Shown here piece after piece: positions 26,994 through 36,172 of a DNA stretch of 64,000 nucleotides. The stretch spans positions 500,064-564,063 of the forward strand of contig JAGDZD010000004.1 in assembly GCA_049116315.1 (NCBI GenBank), in the 5' to 3' direction. How positions within the stretch are numbered: position 1 is the stretch's first letter; the number at the start of each line of letters is the position of its first letter. Position numbers and translations under genes: made by a program. The notes under the pieces are model-generated. The model was not told the origin of the DNA. It did no database searches and saw only the letters and a program-made list of their open reading frames with translations. The stretch is from Thalassobius sp049116315 (lineage in GTDB: Bacteria > Pseudomonadota > Alphaproteobacteria > Rhodobacterales > Rhodobacteraceae).

Positions 26994-27311
26994 ATGACCA
27001 CCTTTGACGATCGCGAAAGCGCATTTGAGGCGAAATTCGCCCACGACGAAGAAATGACTTTCAAAGCCGAAGCACGCTCGAACAAGCTGCTGGGCCTTTG
27101 GTCTGCTGAACAGCAGGGTCTGACAGGCGATGCCGCCGACGCCTATGCGCTGACCGTTATCAAAGCCGACTTCGAAGAAGCTGGCCACGAAGACGTCATT
27201 CGCAAAGTTGTTGCGGATCTGGAGGGCAAAGTCGAAGCCGACGTCATTCGTGCGAAACGCGCCGAGTGCCTAAGCCAAGCCAAGGCAGAATTGATGAACG
27301 AGGCCGACTGA
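26994..27311 (+). CDS. F1Fo-ATPase inhibitory zeta subunit (DUF1476)
   Basis: The 105-residue, mostly helical acidic protein matches the DUF1476 family, identified in Paracoccus denitrificans as the zeta subunit that inhibits the F1-ATPase in alphaproteobacteria. The N-terminal segment MTTFDDRESAFEAKFAHDEE corresponds to the inhibitory region. It is monocistronic, ended by a strong terminator at 27337-27364. Confidence 0.92.
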   Translation: MTTFDDRESAFEAKFAHDEEMTFKAEARSNKLLGLWSAEQQGLTGDAADAYALTVIKADFEEAGHEDVIRKVVADLEGKVEADVIRAKRAECLSQAKAELMNEAD

Positions 27312-27336
27312 GCCGCGCCGCAAAATTCAAAATTTG

Positions 27337-27364
27337 AAAACGCGGCGCTCAAACGCCGCGTTTT
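27337..27364 (+). terminator. Strong terminator after the zeta subunit gene
   Basis: Perfect 11-bp arms AAAACGCGGCG and CGCCGCGTTTT flank a six-base loop, followed by GTCGTTTT. Confidence 0.92.
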
Positions 27365-27456
27365 GTCGTTTTAGCCTGTGTCTTGTTGAATTTCTGAACC
27401 TAAAAGCTGGGTTACTACGTGCCACGTTGCACCTGCCCAAAGCCTGATCGGATCAC

Positions 27457-28473
27457 ATGATGACCAATGCCCTTTCCCGCCTTCTTGCGACACGTGACTG
27501 GCTGATGGCCGATGGCGCCACAGGCACCAATCTGTTCAACATGGGCCTCAGCTCGGGGGATGCGCCCGAATTGTGGAACGTAGAGCATCCGGACCGGATC
27601 AAGACCCTCTACAAATTGGCGGTTGATGCGGGCAGCGACATCTTTTTGACCAACTCCTTTGGTGGCAATGCCTCGCGGCTGAAACTGCACAACGCCGAAA
27701 GCCGCGCGCGTGAATTGTCACGTGCCAGCGCAGAAATCGGGCGAGAGGTCGCAGATGCCTCGGGTCGAACCGTGGTGGTTGCTGGATCTGTTGGTCCCAC
27801 GGGCGAAATCTTTGCCCCGATGGGCACGCTGACCCATGCGGTGGCGGTCGAGATGTTTCATGAACAGGCCGAAGGCCTGAAAGAAGGCGGCGCAGATGTG
27901 CTGTGGCTGGAAACGATTTCGGCCCCCGAAGAATACAAAGCCGCCGCAGAAGCTTTTGCTCTGGCGGATATGCCTTGGTGCGGCACCATGAGTTTCGACA
28001 CCGCCGGGCGCACCATGATGGGTGTGACCAGCGCCGATATGGTCAGCATGGTTGAAAAGTTGAAAAACCCGCCGCTGGCCTTTGGGGCCAACTGTGGGGT
28101 TGGCGCCTCTGATCTGATGCGCACGATTCAAGGCTTTACCGCACAGGGCGCAGAGCGTCCGGTGATCGCCAAAGGCAATGCGGGCATTCCCAAGTATCAC
28201 GATGGGCACATCCACTATGATGGCACGCCTGAACTGATGGCTGAATATGCGGTGATGGCGCGCGATGCAGGCGCAACCATCATTGGGGGCTGTTGTGGCA
28301 CCATGGCCGAGCATCTCAGCGCCATGCGTCATGCGCTGGAGACCCGCGAACGCGGCCCACGCCCAACGCTGGAACAGATCACCGAAGTATTGGGCGGATT
28401 TTCCTCGGCAAGTGACGGAACAGGCAGCTCCGAACCCACCCCAACGCGGCGCAACCGCCGCCGGCGCAGCTAA
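27457..28473 (+). CDS. bmt: Homocysteine S-methyltransferase domain protein (Bmt/BHMT-like)
   Basis: The 338-residue protein has the homocysteine-methyltransferase barrel with the zinc ligands in place: C213 in GANCGVG and C279-C280 in GGCCGT. It is annotated as betaine-homocysteine methyltransferase in related genomes. Together with the corrinoid protein at 30466 it could instead act as the homocysteine half of a split cobalamin-dependent methionine synthase, taking methyl from the corrinoid. The C-terminus (305-338) is a low-complexity tail ending in six basic residues, an unusual extension. Confidence 0.9.
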   Translation: MMTNALSRLLATRDWLMADGATGTNLFNMGLSSGDAPELWNVEHPDRIKTLYKLAVDAGSDIFLTNSFGGNASRLKLHNAESRARELSRASAEIGREVADASGRTVVVAGSVGPTGEIFAPMGTLTHAVAVEMFHEQAEGLKEGGADVLWLETISAPEEYKAAAEAFALADMPWCGTMSFDTAGRTMMGVTSADMVSMVEKLKNPPLAFGANCGVGASDLMRTIQGFTAQGAERPVIAKGNAGIPKYHDGHIHYDGTPELMAEYAVMARDAGATIIGGCCGTMAEHLSAMRHALETRERGPRPTLEQITEVLGGFSSASDGTGSSEPTPTRRNRRRRS

Positions 28474-28537
28474 GCCGCATGGCGCAGCTGGGCGCTGTCA
28501 TTGAGCGGAGTGTCCCCCGCCGCCCTTGGGCGCCCAT

Positions 28538-29173
28538 ATGGGGGCTCTGCTGATGTCACAGCCAGAACGCTCTTCGGCATTGGGGCCGGTGTTGTTTGCC
28601 GGCCTGTCGATCTTTGTTTTGGCCAATCAAAAGCCGCCAGAAATCATCTATGCCGACCCAGCAGAGACCATGGATTTGACGCTGGCCTATGTGGAGGCAG
28701 CCAAACAACATCTCGAAGGTCGCCCCATCACAATTTTGCATCCGGTTGCCCTGACCACCGCAGATGGCGACACAGCCTCCGAGATGGCACCAAACGGGGC
28801 CAATCTTGCCACGGCATCGTTTTTCAGCGCCTTTCGCAAGAAAAAGGCTGTCACCACCACCCAACAAGTGGTCTGGCGCGCCCCAGCCCCCGTGGCGCTG
28901 TCGCGTCAAATCCCGGCGCGCGTCCCCATGGCAATCCCAACTGAGCCACCTAAGGTGCCCGATGGGCTGACCTGGTTGGTGGTCTCCGCAGATCGCGTTC
29001 ACCTGCGCCACGCCCCCAACATCCGTTCGGGGTATATCACCTTGGTGGATCAAGATGTGGCCGTCATTCAGCGCGATCAATCCGGCAATTGGATCGAAGT
29101 CGAAATTCCAAGCCTGCCTGCGCCAAACACCGGCTGGATGTGGGGAAAATATCTGCGCCCCCAAACGCCTTAA
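28538..29173 (+). CDS. Membrane-anchored SH3-like domain protein
   Basis: The product of about 211 residues has one N-terminal hydrophobic segment (GPVLFAGLSIFVLA), a proline/alanine-rich middle and a C-terminal bacterial SH3-like domain (about 145-208, VSADRVHLRHAPNIRSGYITLV ... NTGWMWGKYL). Such domains often bind peptidoglycan or partner proteins in the periplasm. The start is uncertain: TTG 28526, ATG 28538 or ATG 28553. It follows bmt by 64 bp on the same strand but has no evident link to methyl transfer. Confidence 0.72.
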   Translation: MGALLMSQPERSSALGPVLFAGLSIFVLANQKPPEIIYADPAETMDLTLAYVEAAKQHLEGRPITILHPVALTTADGDTASEMAPNGANLATASFFSAFRKKKAVTTTQQVVWRAPAPVALSRQIPARVPMAIPTEPPKVPDGLTWLVVSADRVHLRHAPNIRSGYITLVDQDVAVIQRDQSGNWIEVEIPSLPAPNTGWMWGKYLRPQTP

Positions 29174-29193
29174 CCCCCAAACCGCGCCAAACC

Positions 29194-30285
29194 TCAATCA
29201 AACAGGCCCAGTTGATCCCCCGGTTTGGCAGGCGGGCGAAACAGATCACACCGCAAGCGTGGTTGCTCTTGGTCCAGTCCCAGCCGCTTGGCCGCCAGTT
29301 TAAAGCGATTGGCGATCAGATCGGCATAAATGCCTTCGCCACGCATCCGCCTGCCCCACTGCGCATCATAGGTTTTGCCACCATGCATTTCGCGCAACCG
29401 GGCCATGACGCGATTGGCGCGATCTGGAAATTGCTCCTGCAACCAGGTTTGGAACAAATCCGACACCTCACGCGGCAGGCGCAACATGATCCACGTTGCT
29501 GCTTCTGCGCCAGCGGCCTGCCCGGCTTCTAAGATCGCTTCGAGTTCGGGATCGGTCAGCGCAGGCACCACCGGGGCCACCATTAAGCGCACCGGAATGC
29601 CCGCCTCGTGCAAACGTCGGATGGTCTGAAGCCGGCGTGCAGGCACCGGCACCCGAGGTTCCATCTTGCGCGACAAAACAGGATCCAGGCTGGTCACCGA
29701 CACGCCCACCCGCACCAGACCTTTGGCCGCCATCGGCGCTAAGATATCCAAATCCCGTTCGATCAACGTGCCTTTGGTAACAATCGCCACCGGATGATTG
29801 AAATCAGACAGCACCTCAAGACACCGCCGCATGACCTTCTGATCCCGCTCAATCGGTTGATAGGGATCCGTATTGGTGCCAATTGCAATTGGCGCCACCT
29901 GATAGCGTTTGCGGCGCAGCTCTTGGTCCAGAATCTCTGGTGCATTGGGGCGCGCGATCAGCTGCGTTTCAAAATCCAATCCCGGCGACAGCCCCAAGTA
30001 GGCGTGGCTGGGGCGCGCAAAACAATAGACACACCCGTGTTCGCAGCCCCGATACGGGTTGAGCGTTCGGTCAAACGGCAAGTCGGGCGATTTGTTATAG
30101 CTGATCAGGCTGCGCGCCCGCTCCAGTCGCACTTCGGTGCGCAGCGGTGGCAAGTCCTCGGGGATGTCCCAGCCGTCATCAAAGGATTCATGTTGAAACC
30201 GCTCAAACCGATTGGTGCCATTGGTGCTGGCACCGCGGGCCCGACGCCGGGCCGCATCAATCACATCTTTGGGGGCGTCATGCAT
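29194..30285 (-). CDS. PA0069-family radical SAM protein
   Basis: The 363-residue protein has a radical-SAM iron-sulfur motif in CEHGCVYCFARPSH (CxxxCxxC) and the SplB-like arrangement of the PA0069 family. The reaction is unknown for this family. It lies on the opposite strand between the SH3-like and corrinoid genes and interrupts the methyltransferase cluster, so a role there should not be assumed. Confidence 0.88.
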   Translation of the reverse strand: MHDAPKDVIDAARRRARGASTNGTNRFERFQHESFDDGWDIPEDLPPLRTEVRLERARSLISYNKSPDLPFDRTLNPYRGCEHGCVYCFARPSHAYLGLSPGLDFETQLIARPNAPEILDQELRRKRYQVAPIAIGTNTDPYQPIERDQKVMRRCLEVLSDFNHPVAIVTKGTLIERDLDILAPMAAKGLVRVGVSVTSLDPVLSRKMEPRVPVPARRLQTIRRLHEAGIPVRLMVAPVVPALTDPELEAILEAGQAAGAEAATWIMLRLPREVSDLFQTWLQEQFPDRANRVMARLREMHGGKTYDAQWGRRMRGEGIYADLIANRFKLAAKRLGLDQEQPRLRCDLFRPPAKPGDQLGLFD

Positions 30286-30465
30286 GCCCTATATGGAGCA
30301 CCCCTCGGGAACAAATCAAGAACAAAATCGCAAAACCACCCGGATAGTCGCCCGTAGGTCGGAACCGAAACGCATTTTGTCGCAATTTGCCAATCTGGCG
30401 CGGCGCGAATTTTGGAATGCTTAATCAAAGCCGCGCCTCTGGGCCCGCCAACAAAGGAACACCCT

Positions 30466-31167
30466 ATGTCGCAAGACGACGATGACATCATTCTGGCAGA
30501 GCTCAACGACGAAGAGCTGGTCCAGCAAATGTTTGACGACCTCTATGATGGCTTGCGCGAAGAGATCGAAGAGGGCGTTCACATCCTACTGGGCCGAGGC
30601 TGGGCCCCCTATCGTGTGCTCACCGAAGCTCTGGTGGGTGGCATGACCATCGTCGGCCATGACTTTCGCGATGGCATCTTGTTTGTCCCCGAAGTGCTGC
30701 TGGCGGCCAACGCCATGAAGGGTGGCATGGCGATCTTGAAACCGCTCTTGGCAGAAACCGGCGCCCCCCGCACCGGCAAGATGGTGATCGGCACAGTCAA
30801 AGGTGACATCCATGACATCGGCAAAAATCTGGTATCGATGATGATGGAGGGCGCAGGATTCGAAGTGGTTGACCTTGGCATCAACAACGCCGTCGAAGCC
30901 TACCTCGAAGCGCTCGAACAAGAGCAACCCGATATCCTTGGCATGTCCGCGCTGCTGACCACCACAATGCCCTATATGAAAGTGGTCATCGACACATTGG
31001 TCGAAAAAGGGCTGCGCGACGACTATATCGTTTTGGTCGGAGGCGCCCCCTTGAACGAAGAGTTTGGCAAAGCCATTGGCGCGGATGCCTATTGCCGCGA
31101 CGCCGCTGTGGCGGTCGAAACCGCCAAAGACTTTGTGGCGCGCCGCCACAATCAGATGAGCGCCTAA
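30466..31167 (+). CDS. Corrinoid (cobalamin-binding) methyltransferase protein
   Basis: The 233-residue protein has the N-terminal helical cap of MtbC/MetH-type corrinoid proteins (about 15-95) and a B12-binding domain with the DxHxxG motif GDIHDIG, H116 being the lower axial cobalt ligand. It would carry a methyl group between a donor methyltransferase and an acceptor such as homocysteine. ATG 30466 follows AAAGGAACACCCT; an upstream in-frame codon at 30412 is not supported. It ends TAA immediately before the ATG of the DUF1638 gene, so the two are one operon. Confidence 0.93.
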   Translation: MSQDDDDIILAELNDEELVQQMFDDLYDGLREEIEEGVHILLGRGWAPYRVLTEALVGGMTIVGHDFRDGILFVPEVLLAANAMKGGMAILKPLLAETGAPRTGKMVIGTVKGDIHDIGKNLVSMMMEGAGFEVVDLGINNAVEAYLEALEQEQPDILGMSALLTTTMPYMKVVIDTLVEKGLRDDYIVLVGGAPLNEEFGKAIGADAYCRDAAVAVETAKDFVARRHNQMSA

Positions 31168-31824
31168 ATGCCCCCCCTCAAAGGGGCCGCCCCTGCGCCG
31201 ACAGTCTCGCAGCCCCGATCCTCCGCCTCCCCATTGGCCCAAAGCGCCCCTCGCAGCTTGATTCTGGCCTGCGGGGCCCTGGCGCAAGAGATTTTGAGCC
31301 TGATTCAGCTCAACAGCTGGCACCATATGGATTTGATCTGCCTGCCAGCCACGCTGCACAATACCCCCGACAAAATCCCAGACCTTGTGGAACAGGCGGT
31401 GCACACACATCGCGACAGATTTGACACCATCTTTGTGGCCTATGCCGATTGCGGCACCGGGGGCTTGCTCCAAAAAAGATGCGCTGCCCTCGGCGTCGAG
31501 ATGATCGCCGGGCCCCATTGCTATAGCTTTTTCACAGGCAACGCGCTCTTTGCCACGCAAGACGAGATCTCGACCTTCTATCTCACCGATTTTCTCGCCC
31601 GCCAATTTGACGCCCTGGTCTGGCGCCCTCTGGGGCTGCACACCCACCCAGAGCTGCACCAGATGTACTTTGGCCACTACACAGATCTGGTGTATCTGGC
31701 GCAAACAGACGATCCCGCTCTGGACCTCAAAGCACAAGATTGCGCCGCACGCCTCAAACTCACCTACAGCCGCCGCTTCACCGGCTACGGCGACCTAGAC
31801 TTGGCCCTTAGGCCGCGCCACTGA
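31168..31824 (+). CDS. DUF1638 domain protein
   Basis: The 218-residue protein matches DUF1638, which is often found beside corrinoid methyltransferase genes. It has several cysteines and histidines (YADCGTGGLLQKRC, GPHCYSF) that could bind metal. Its ATG abuts the TAA of the corrinoid gene, a strong sign of a linked role, perhaps in cobalamin handling or reactivation. That role is inference. Confidence 0.85.
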   Translation: MPPLKGAAPAPTVSQPRSSASPLAQSAPRSLILACGALAQEILSLIQLNSWHHMDLICLPATLHNTPDKIPDLVEQAVHTHRDRFDTIFVAYADCGTGGLLQKRCAALGVEMIAGPHCYSFFTGNALFATQDEISTFYLTDFLARQFDALVWRPLGLHTHPELHQMYFGHYTDLVYLAQTDDPALDLKAQDCAARLKLTYSRRFTGYGDLDLALRPRH

Positions 31825-31853
31825 CTTTTCCTTGTTAAAATACCGCGGGGAGG

Positions 31854-31878
31854 TCCGGGAAATGTCTCATTTCCCGGA
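31854..31878. other. Perfect 11-bp hairpin between convergent genes
   Basis: TCCGGGAAATG and CATTTCCCGGA flank a TCT loop. There is no T-run on either side. It lies between the convergent DUF1638 and sufE genes and may act as a bidirectional mRNA-end structure. Confidence 0.6.
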
Positions 31879-31955
31879 ACGGGGCAGCGCCCCAGCCGCT
31901 TGGTAGCCCTGCCAAGCACATAAAGCGTGGCACAGCCACACCTTCAGATCACGCC

Positions 31956-32369
31956 TCAGCCCGCCGCCTCGGCAGCCGACTGGCGGATCCGAGCCACCAT
32001 CGCGCGCACCCCGTTTGAACGCTGCGCAGACAGGTGCTCGTCAAGCCCAAGTCGCGCCAGCTCTTTGGGCGCATCCACTTGGGCCACCTCAGCCACCGCA
32101 ACACCATTATAAAGTGCCTGCAGGACCGCGACCAAACCTTTCACGATCAGCGCGTCGCTGTCCCCTTCGAAATGATACTGGCCATTGTCGATTTTTGGAT
32201 GCAGCCACACCTGACTGGCGCAGCCCTCCACTTTGGTGCTGGGCGCCTTCAGCGCCTCATCCAACGCCTCCATGGATTTTCCCATTTCGATCACATGACG
32301 ATAGCGGTCTTCCCACTCGTCCAGAAACTCGAAATCTTCTACAATCGCTTCAAAGGCTTCACTGGCCAT
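31956..32369 (-). CDS. sufE: SufE family sulfur acceptor
   Basis: The 137-residue protein has the SufE pattern with the sulfur-accepting C50 in VEGCASQVWL. It takes persulfide sulfur from a SufS-type cysteine desulfurase for iron-sulfur assembly. ATG 32369 follows GGAAGGACCGATC; an upstream extension to 32417 is unlikely. The rest of the suf operon is not in the window. Confidence 0.94.
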   Translation of the reverse strand: MASEAFEAIVEDFEFLDEWEDRYRHVIEMGKSMEALDEALKAPSTKVEGCASQVWLHPKIDNGQYHFEGDSDALIVKGLVAVLQALYNGVAVAEVAQVDAPKELARLGLDEHLSAQRSNGVRAMVARIRQSAAEAAG

Positions 32370-32506
32370 GATCGGTCCTTCCGTTTGCACAGACATCAGG
32401 TAGAACCTGTCATGCAAAAGGTCCAGTCCCCGCCGAAGGATTTCAAGTGGCTTTTCAAGTGGCCAGCAATAGGATACCCAGTGACAAAGCTTCTACAGGC
32501 GAGACT

Positions 32507-33001
32507 ATGATCAAACCAATTTCTGCTCTTTTGATTTCGACGCTGGTTTTGGCGGGCTGTGGCCAATCTCGGCTGAACCCTTTGAACTGGTTCGGCAAAA
32601 GCCGTCAAGTTGAGGCCACGCAAACCGCCGCTGGCCCAATCAACCCTTTGATCCCTCAAAGAAGCGCTTTGGCGCGTCGTGAGGTTGGGTATCAGGGACA
32701 ATTGGTGGCCGAAATCAACACATTGGCAATTGAACAGGTGCCCGGTGGCGCCATTGTGCGGGCCAGTGGCTTGGCTCATACCGAAGGGGCATGGGACGTG
32801 CGTCTAGAGCCGCTGAACGAAGGACAGCCGGTGGACAACACTCTGACCTTTGAATTCCGCGCCCTGCCCGGTTCTGGGGCCCCCGGCACGCCGCGCACAC
32901 GCACATTGAACGTTGCGGCCTATGTCACAGAGCAAGACCTGAGCAATGTACGCAACATTCAAGTGGTCGCCGCAGGCAACGCCCGGATCAGCCGCCGCTG
33001 A
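32507..33001 (+). CDS. Putative lipoprotein of unknown function
   Basis: The 164-residue product has a lipoprotein signal with lipobox LAGC (MIKPISALLISTLVLAGCGQ) and a mature beta-rich part. It starts at ATG 32507 after AGGCGAG. No domain is recognised. It is convergent with rnd. Confidence 0.75.
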   Translation: MIKPISALLISTLVLAGCGQSRLNPLNWFGKSRQVEATQTAAGPINPLIPQRSALARREVGYQGQLVAEINTLAIEQVPGGAIVRASGLAHTEGAWDVRLEPLNEGQPVDNTLTFEFRALPGSGAPGTPRTRTLNVAAYVTEQDLSNVRNIQVVAAGNARISRR

Positions 33002-33025
33002 TCCGCTTTTTGCTTTCAGATGATT

Positions 33026-33046
33026 GAAAAAGGGGCGTATCGCCCC
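33026..33046 (-). terminator. Rho-independent terminator after rnd
   Basis: GGGGCG and CGCCCC flank a TAT loop, followed by TTTTT on the minus strand. It may also serve the convergent lipoprotein gene. Confidence 0.8.
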
Positions 33047-33076
33047 CTCAAAGAGCAGCGTGGTTGAGTTGTGCGC

Positions 33077-34234
33077 TTACAGCTCGATGATGCGCACGTT
33101 CTTGCCTTTGGCGGCCAGAGCGATTTCACCGTTGCATAGGCGCAGCGCATCGTCACCGAACACCTCTTTGCGCCATCCGCTGAGCGCGGGCACGTCCCGC
33201 AGGCCGGCGGCGATACCATCCAGATCCGCTGCTGGTGCAATCAAACGCGAGGCAACGCTGGCCTTTTCCGCTTTGGCTTTCAACAAAACCCGCAACAGGT
33301 CGGCCAAAGCCGGGTTCACCTGTAGCTTTTCACGGCTGGTGTCGGGCTTGGGCTGATCTTCGACCGGGCAGTCCACCCCAGCTTTGACAGCCGCCAGGAT
33401 GCCTTCGGCGATGTCGCCTTTGCGCGCATCTCTGAGCAACAGACGAGAGCGCCCCAAATCGCTAAAGGAGGCGGGTTTGGTTGAGGCCAACTCCACCAAG
33501 GCATCATCTTTATAAACACGGCTGCGCGGCACGTTGCGCTGCTGCGCATAGCTTTCGCGAAACTTGGCCAATTCGCGCACGACAGCCAAGAACTTGCCGC
33601 TTGAGGTACGGGTTTTGACCCGTTTCCACGCCTCTTCGGGCACCACGGTATAGGTTGAAGGGGCGGTCAAAATGCGCAGTTCTTCGCGCACCCAGTTGTC
33701 CCGGTTCGATTTGGCCAATTGAGCCGACAGATACTCATAAATCACCCGCAGATGGGTCACATCTGCCAAGGCGTAGGTCTTTTGCGCATCCGTCAAAGGA
33801 CGGCGGGACCAATCAGTGAAACGCGAGGTTTTGTCCAAGCTTTCCTTGGCAATTTTACGCACCAAAGTTTCATAGCCAACCTGTTCACCAAAGCCGCAGA
33901 CCATCGCCGCAACTTGGGTGTCAAACAAAGGCTCGGGAAAGACGCCCGCTTCGACAAAAAAGATCTCCAGATCCTGACGGGCCGCATGGAACACTTTGAC
34001 AACCGACGTGTCTTTGAACAGCTCCAACATCGGCTCAAGCGAGATGCCTTCGGCCAATGGGTCAACCAAAACCGCACCGCTGTCATCATCGCCCGGCATC
34101 GCCAATTGCACCAAACACAGTTTGGAGTAATAGGTCCGTTCCCGCAAAAACTCGGTATCAACCGTGACATAGGGATGCTGTCGCGCCTCGGCGCAGTATT
34201 GGCTCAGCTCTTCGGTCGTGGTGATGGTTTTCAT
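33077..34234 (-). CDS. rnd: Ribonuclease D
   Basis: The 385-residue protein has the DEDD exonuclease motifs (VDTEFLRE near residue 25, FHAARQDLE, and YALADVTHL) and one or two C-terminal HRDC-like regions. It trims tRNA 3' ends. The start MKTITTTEEL at 34234 is preferred to the longer frame from 34300. Confidence 0.93.
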   Translation of the reverse strand: MKTITTTEELSQYCAEARQHPYVTVDTEFLRERTYYSKLCLVQLAMPGDDDSGAVLVDPLAEGISLEPMLELFKDTSVVKVFHAARQDLEIFFVEAGVFPEPLFDTQVAAMVCGFGEQVGYETLVRKIAKESLDKTSRFTDWSRRPLTDAQKTYALADVTHLRVIYEYLSAQLAKSNRDNWVREELRILTAPSTYTVVPEEAWKRVKTRTSSGKFLAVVRELAKFRESYAQQRNVPRSRVYKDDALVELASTKPASFSDLGRSRLLLRDARKGDIAEGILAAVKAGVDCPVEDQPKPDTSREKLQVNPALADLLRVLLKAKAEKASVASRLIAPAADLDGIAAGLRDVPALSGWRKEVFGDDALRLCNGEIALAAKGKNVRIIEL

Positions 34235-34369
34235 AAGGGCGATTTCGTCTTTTTTGATTGTTTGCGGCCGGGGCACCGGCTCTATGTGGCGCCCAGACAT
34301 ACGCGATTGTGACCCGGATGCAAAGCACCCACACGGACACGCCCCTCAGAGCGGGTCCCTTTCGCCACG

Positions 34370-34963
34370 TTAGCCCAAAATGACAGGCTCGCATTGCCCC
34401 GCAGCAAAGCGCTTAAGCACCATTGGATAGAGCAGATGTTCCTGCACCAAAACGCGTTTGGCCAGCGTTTCAGCGGTGTCATCAGCAAGGACAGGCACCC
34501 GCGCTTGACCCAAGATCGGACCATCATCAAGCTCGGGTGTGACCAGATGAACCGAACACCCTGCTTCGGCATCGCCTGCCTCTAGCGCGCGTTGGTGCGT
34601 GTGCAAGCCTTTGTATTTAGGCAACAAAGACGGATGGATATTCAGCATCCGCCCGTCCCACTTGCGGACGAACCCTTCGGTCAGCACCCGCATGAACCCC
34701 GCCAAACAAATGATATCCGGCTGTGCGGCCTCAAGATGCTTGTGCAATTGCTCTTCGAAGGCGGGACGATCTCCTTTGAATTGACGGTGATCCACCGCAA
34801 AGGTCTCAAGCCCCAAATCTGCTGCTTTTTTCAGCCCGCCCGCTTGGGGATCATTTGATCCCACAAGAACGGGGCGTGCGGGGTGGTCGCCGGTCATACT
34901 GTTGACCAGCGTCACCATGTTGGATCCACCGCCTGAAATCAGCAAAGCAACCCGTTTGGTCAC
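34370..34963 (-). CDS. purN: Phosphoribosylglycinamide formyltransferase
   Basis: The 197-residue GAR transformylase has the GGGSNM substrate loop near the N-terminus and the catalytic NIHPSLLPKYKG region with His, followed by an Asp in DDGPILGQ. It uses 10-formyl-tetrahydrofolate in purine synthesis. Its ATG overlaps the purM stop as ATGA. Confidence 0.95.
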   Translation of the reverse strand: MTKRVALLISGGGSNMVTLVNSMTGDHPARPVLVGSNDPQAGGLKKAADLGLETFAVDHRQFKGDRPAFEEQLHKHLEAAQPDIICLAGFMRVLTEGFVRKWDGRMLNIHPSLLPKYKGLHTHQRALEAGDAEAGCSVHLVTPELDDGPILGQARVPVLADDTAETLAKRVLVQEHLLYPMVLKRFAAGQCEPVILG

Positions 34964-36009
34964 AGAATCGCTCCGCTATAGACGACACCCTCACCTTCGG
35001 TGATTTCGCCCAGCTTTGAGACCGTTTCGCCGGCCTCACGCAGCAAAGCTGTGACTGCTTCTGCTTGATCCGCAGACACCACCACAATCATGCCAATGCC
35101 ACAGTTGAAGGTTTTCAACAGTTCGCCCTGATCCATGCCGCCAGTGGCCGCCAACCATTTAAAGACATCGGGCAAATCCCAAGCGTTCAGGTCAATGGTC
35201 GCCCCAAGATCCGCAGGCAACACCCGTGGCAGGTTTTCGGTCAAGCCACCACCGGTGATATGGGCCAGCGCATGCACGCCGCCCTGACGGATCGCCGCCA
35301 AAACTTGCGTCACATAAAGACGGGTTGGCGCCAAAAGAGCGGTGCCCAAGTTTTGGCTGTCGTCCCAAGGGCATGGTGCGTCCCAGCCTAGGCCGGAAAC
35401 CTCAACCAATTTGCGCACCAATGAATAGCCGTTTGAATGCACACCGTTCGAGCCAAGCCCCAGCAACACGTCGCCCGCTTTGACATCAACGGGCAAGTCT
35501 TCTCCACGTTCCATCGCGCCAACTGCAAACCCTGCCAAATCAAAATCACCGTCATGATACATGCCGGGCATTTCTGCGGTCTCACCACCGATCAGCGCGC
35601 AGCCCGATTGCTTACACCCTTCTGCGATGCCTTCGATGATGCGCGCGGCGCTATCCAGTTCCAACTTGCCAGTGGCAAAGTAATCCAAGAAGAACAAAGG
35701 TTCGGCCCCTTGGCACACAAGGTCGTTCACGCACATCGCCACCAGATCAATCCCAATGGTGTCGACATTGCCGGTATCGATCGCAATCCGCAGTTTGGTG
35801 CCCACACCATCCGTTGCCGCCACGAGGATCGGATCCGTGTAGCCTGCGCCTTTTAGGTCAAACAAGGCGCCAAAGCCGCCCAAGCCAGCCATCACACCCG
35901 AACGGGTGGTGCGCTTGGCTGCGGGTTTGATCCGCTCTACCAGCTCATTGCCTGCATCAATATCAACGCCTGCATCTGCATAAGTTAGACCGTTTTTACC
36001 ATCGCTCAT
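34960..36009 (-). CDS. purM: Phosphoribosylformylglycinamidine cyclo-ligase
   Basis: The 349-residue AIR synthetase has the N-terminal GLTYADAGVDIDAGN and the ATP-binding ATDGVGTK motif. It is the first gene of a purM-purN pair with a four-base overlap. The frame is open to 36183, but the start MSDGKNG at 36009 is the family N-terminus. Confidence 0.96.
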   Translation of the reverse strand: MSDGKNGLTYADAGVDIDAGNELVERIKPAAKRTTRSGVMAGLGGFGALFDLKGAGYTDPILVAATDGVGTKLRIAIDTGNVDTIGIDLVAMCVNDLVCQGAEPLFFLDYFATGKLELDSAARIIEGIAEGCKQSGCALIGGETAEMPGMYHDGDFDLAGFAVGAMERGEDLPVDVKAGDVLLGLGSNGVHSNGYSLVRKLVEVSGLGWDAPCPWDDSQNLGTALLAPTRLYVTQVLAAIRQGGVHALAHITGGGLTENLPRVLPADLGATIDLNAWDLPDVFKWLAATGGMDQGELLKTFNCGIGMIVVVSADQAEAVTALLREAGETVSKLGEITEGEGVVYSGAIL

Positions 36010-36172
36010 GAAACTATCCCCGGTGAAGTTTGGCATCCGATAGACCAAGCGCAACGCCTTGTCCACGTCTGTGCACCAACTGAAGGGGCGAAGAGGTAAA
36101 ACTTTGCTCGGTTTCGCCGTTGGTTCACCTGAGAGTAATTTATACCAGTAAAAGGTAACGAGTGGACCGAGC

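Noticed and set aside
30586..31737. 383-codon minus-strand ORF opposite the corrinoid and DUF1638 genes
   Set aside because: Both plus-strand genes carry clear motifs and abutting start/stop codons; the antisense frame has none.
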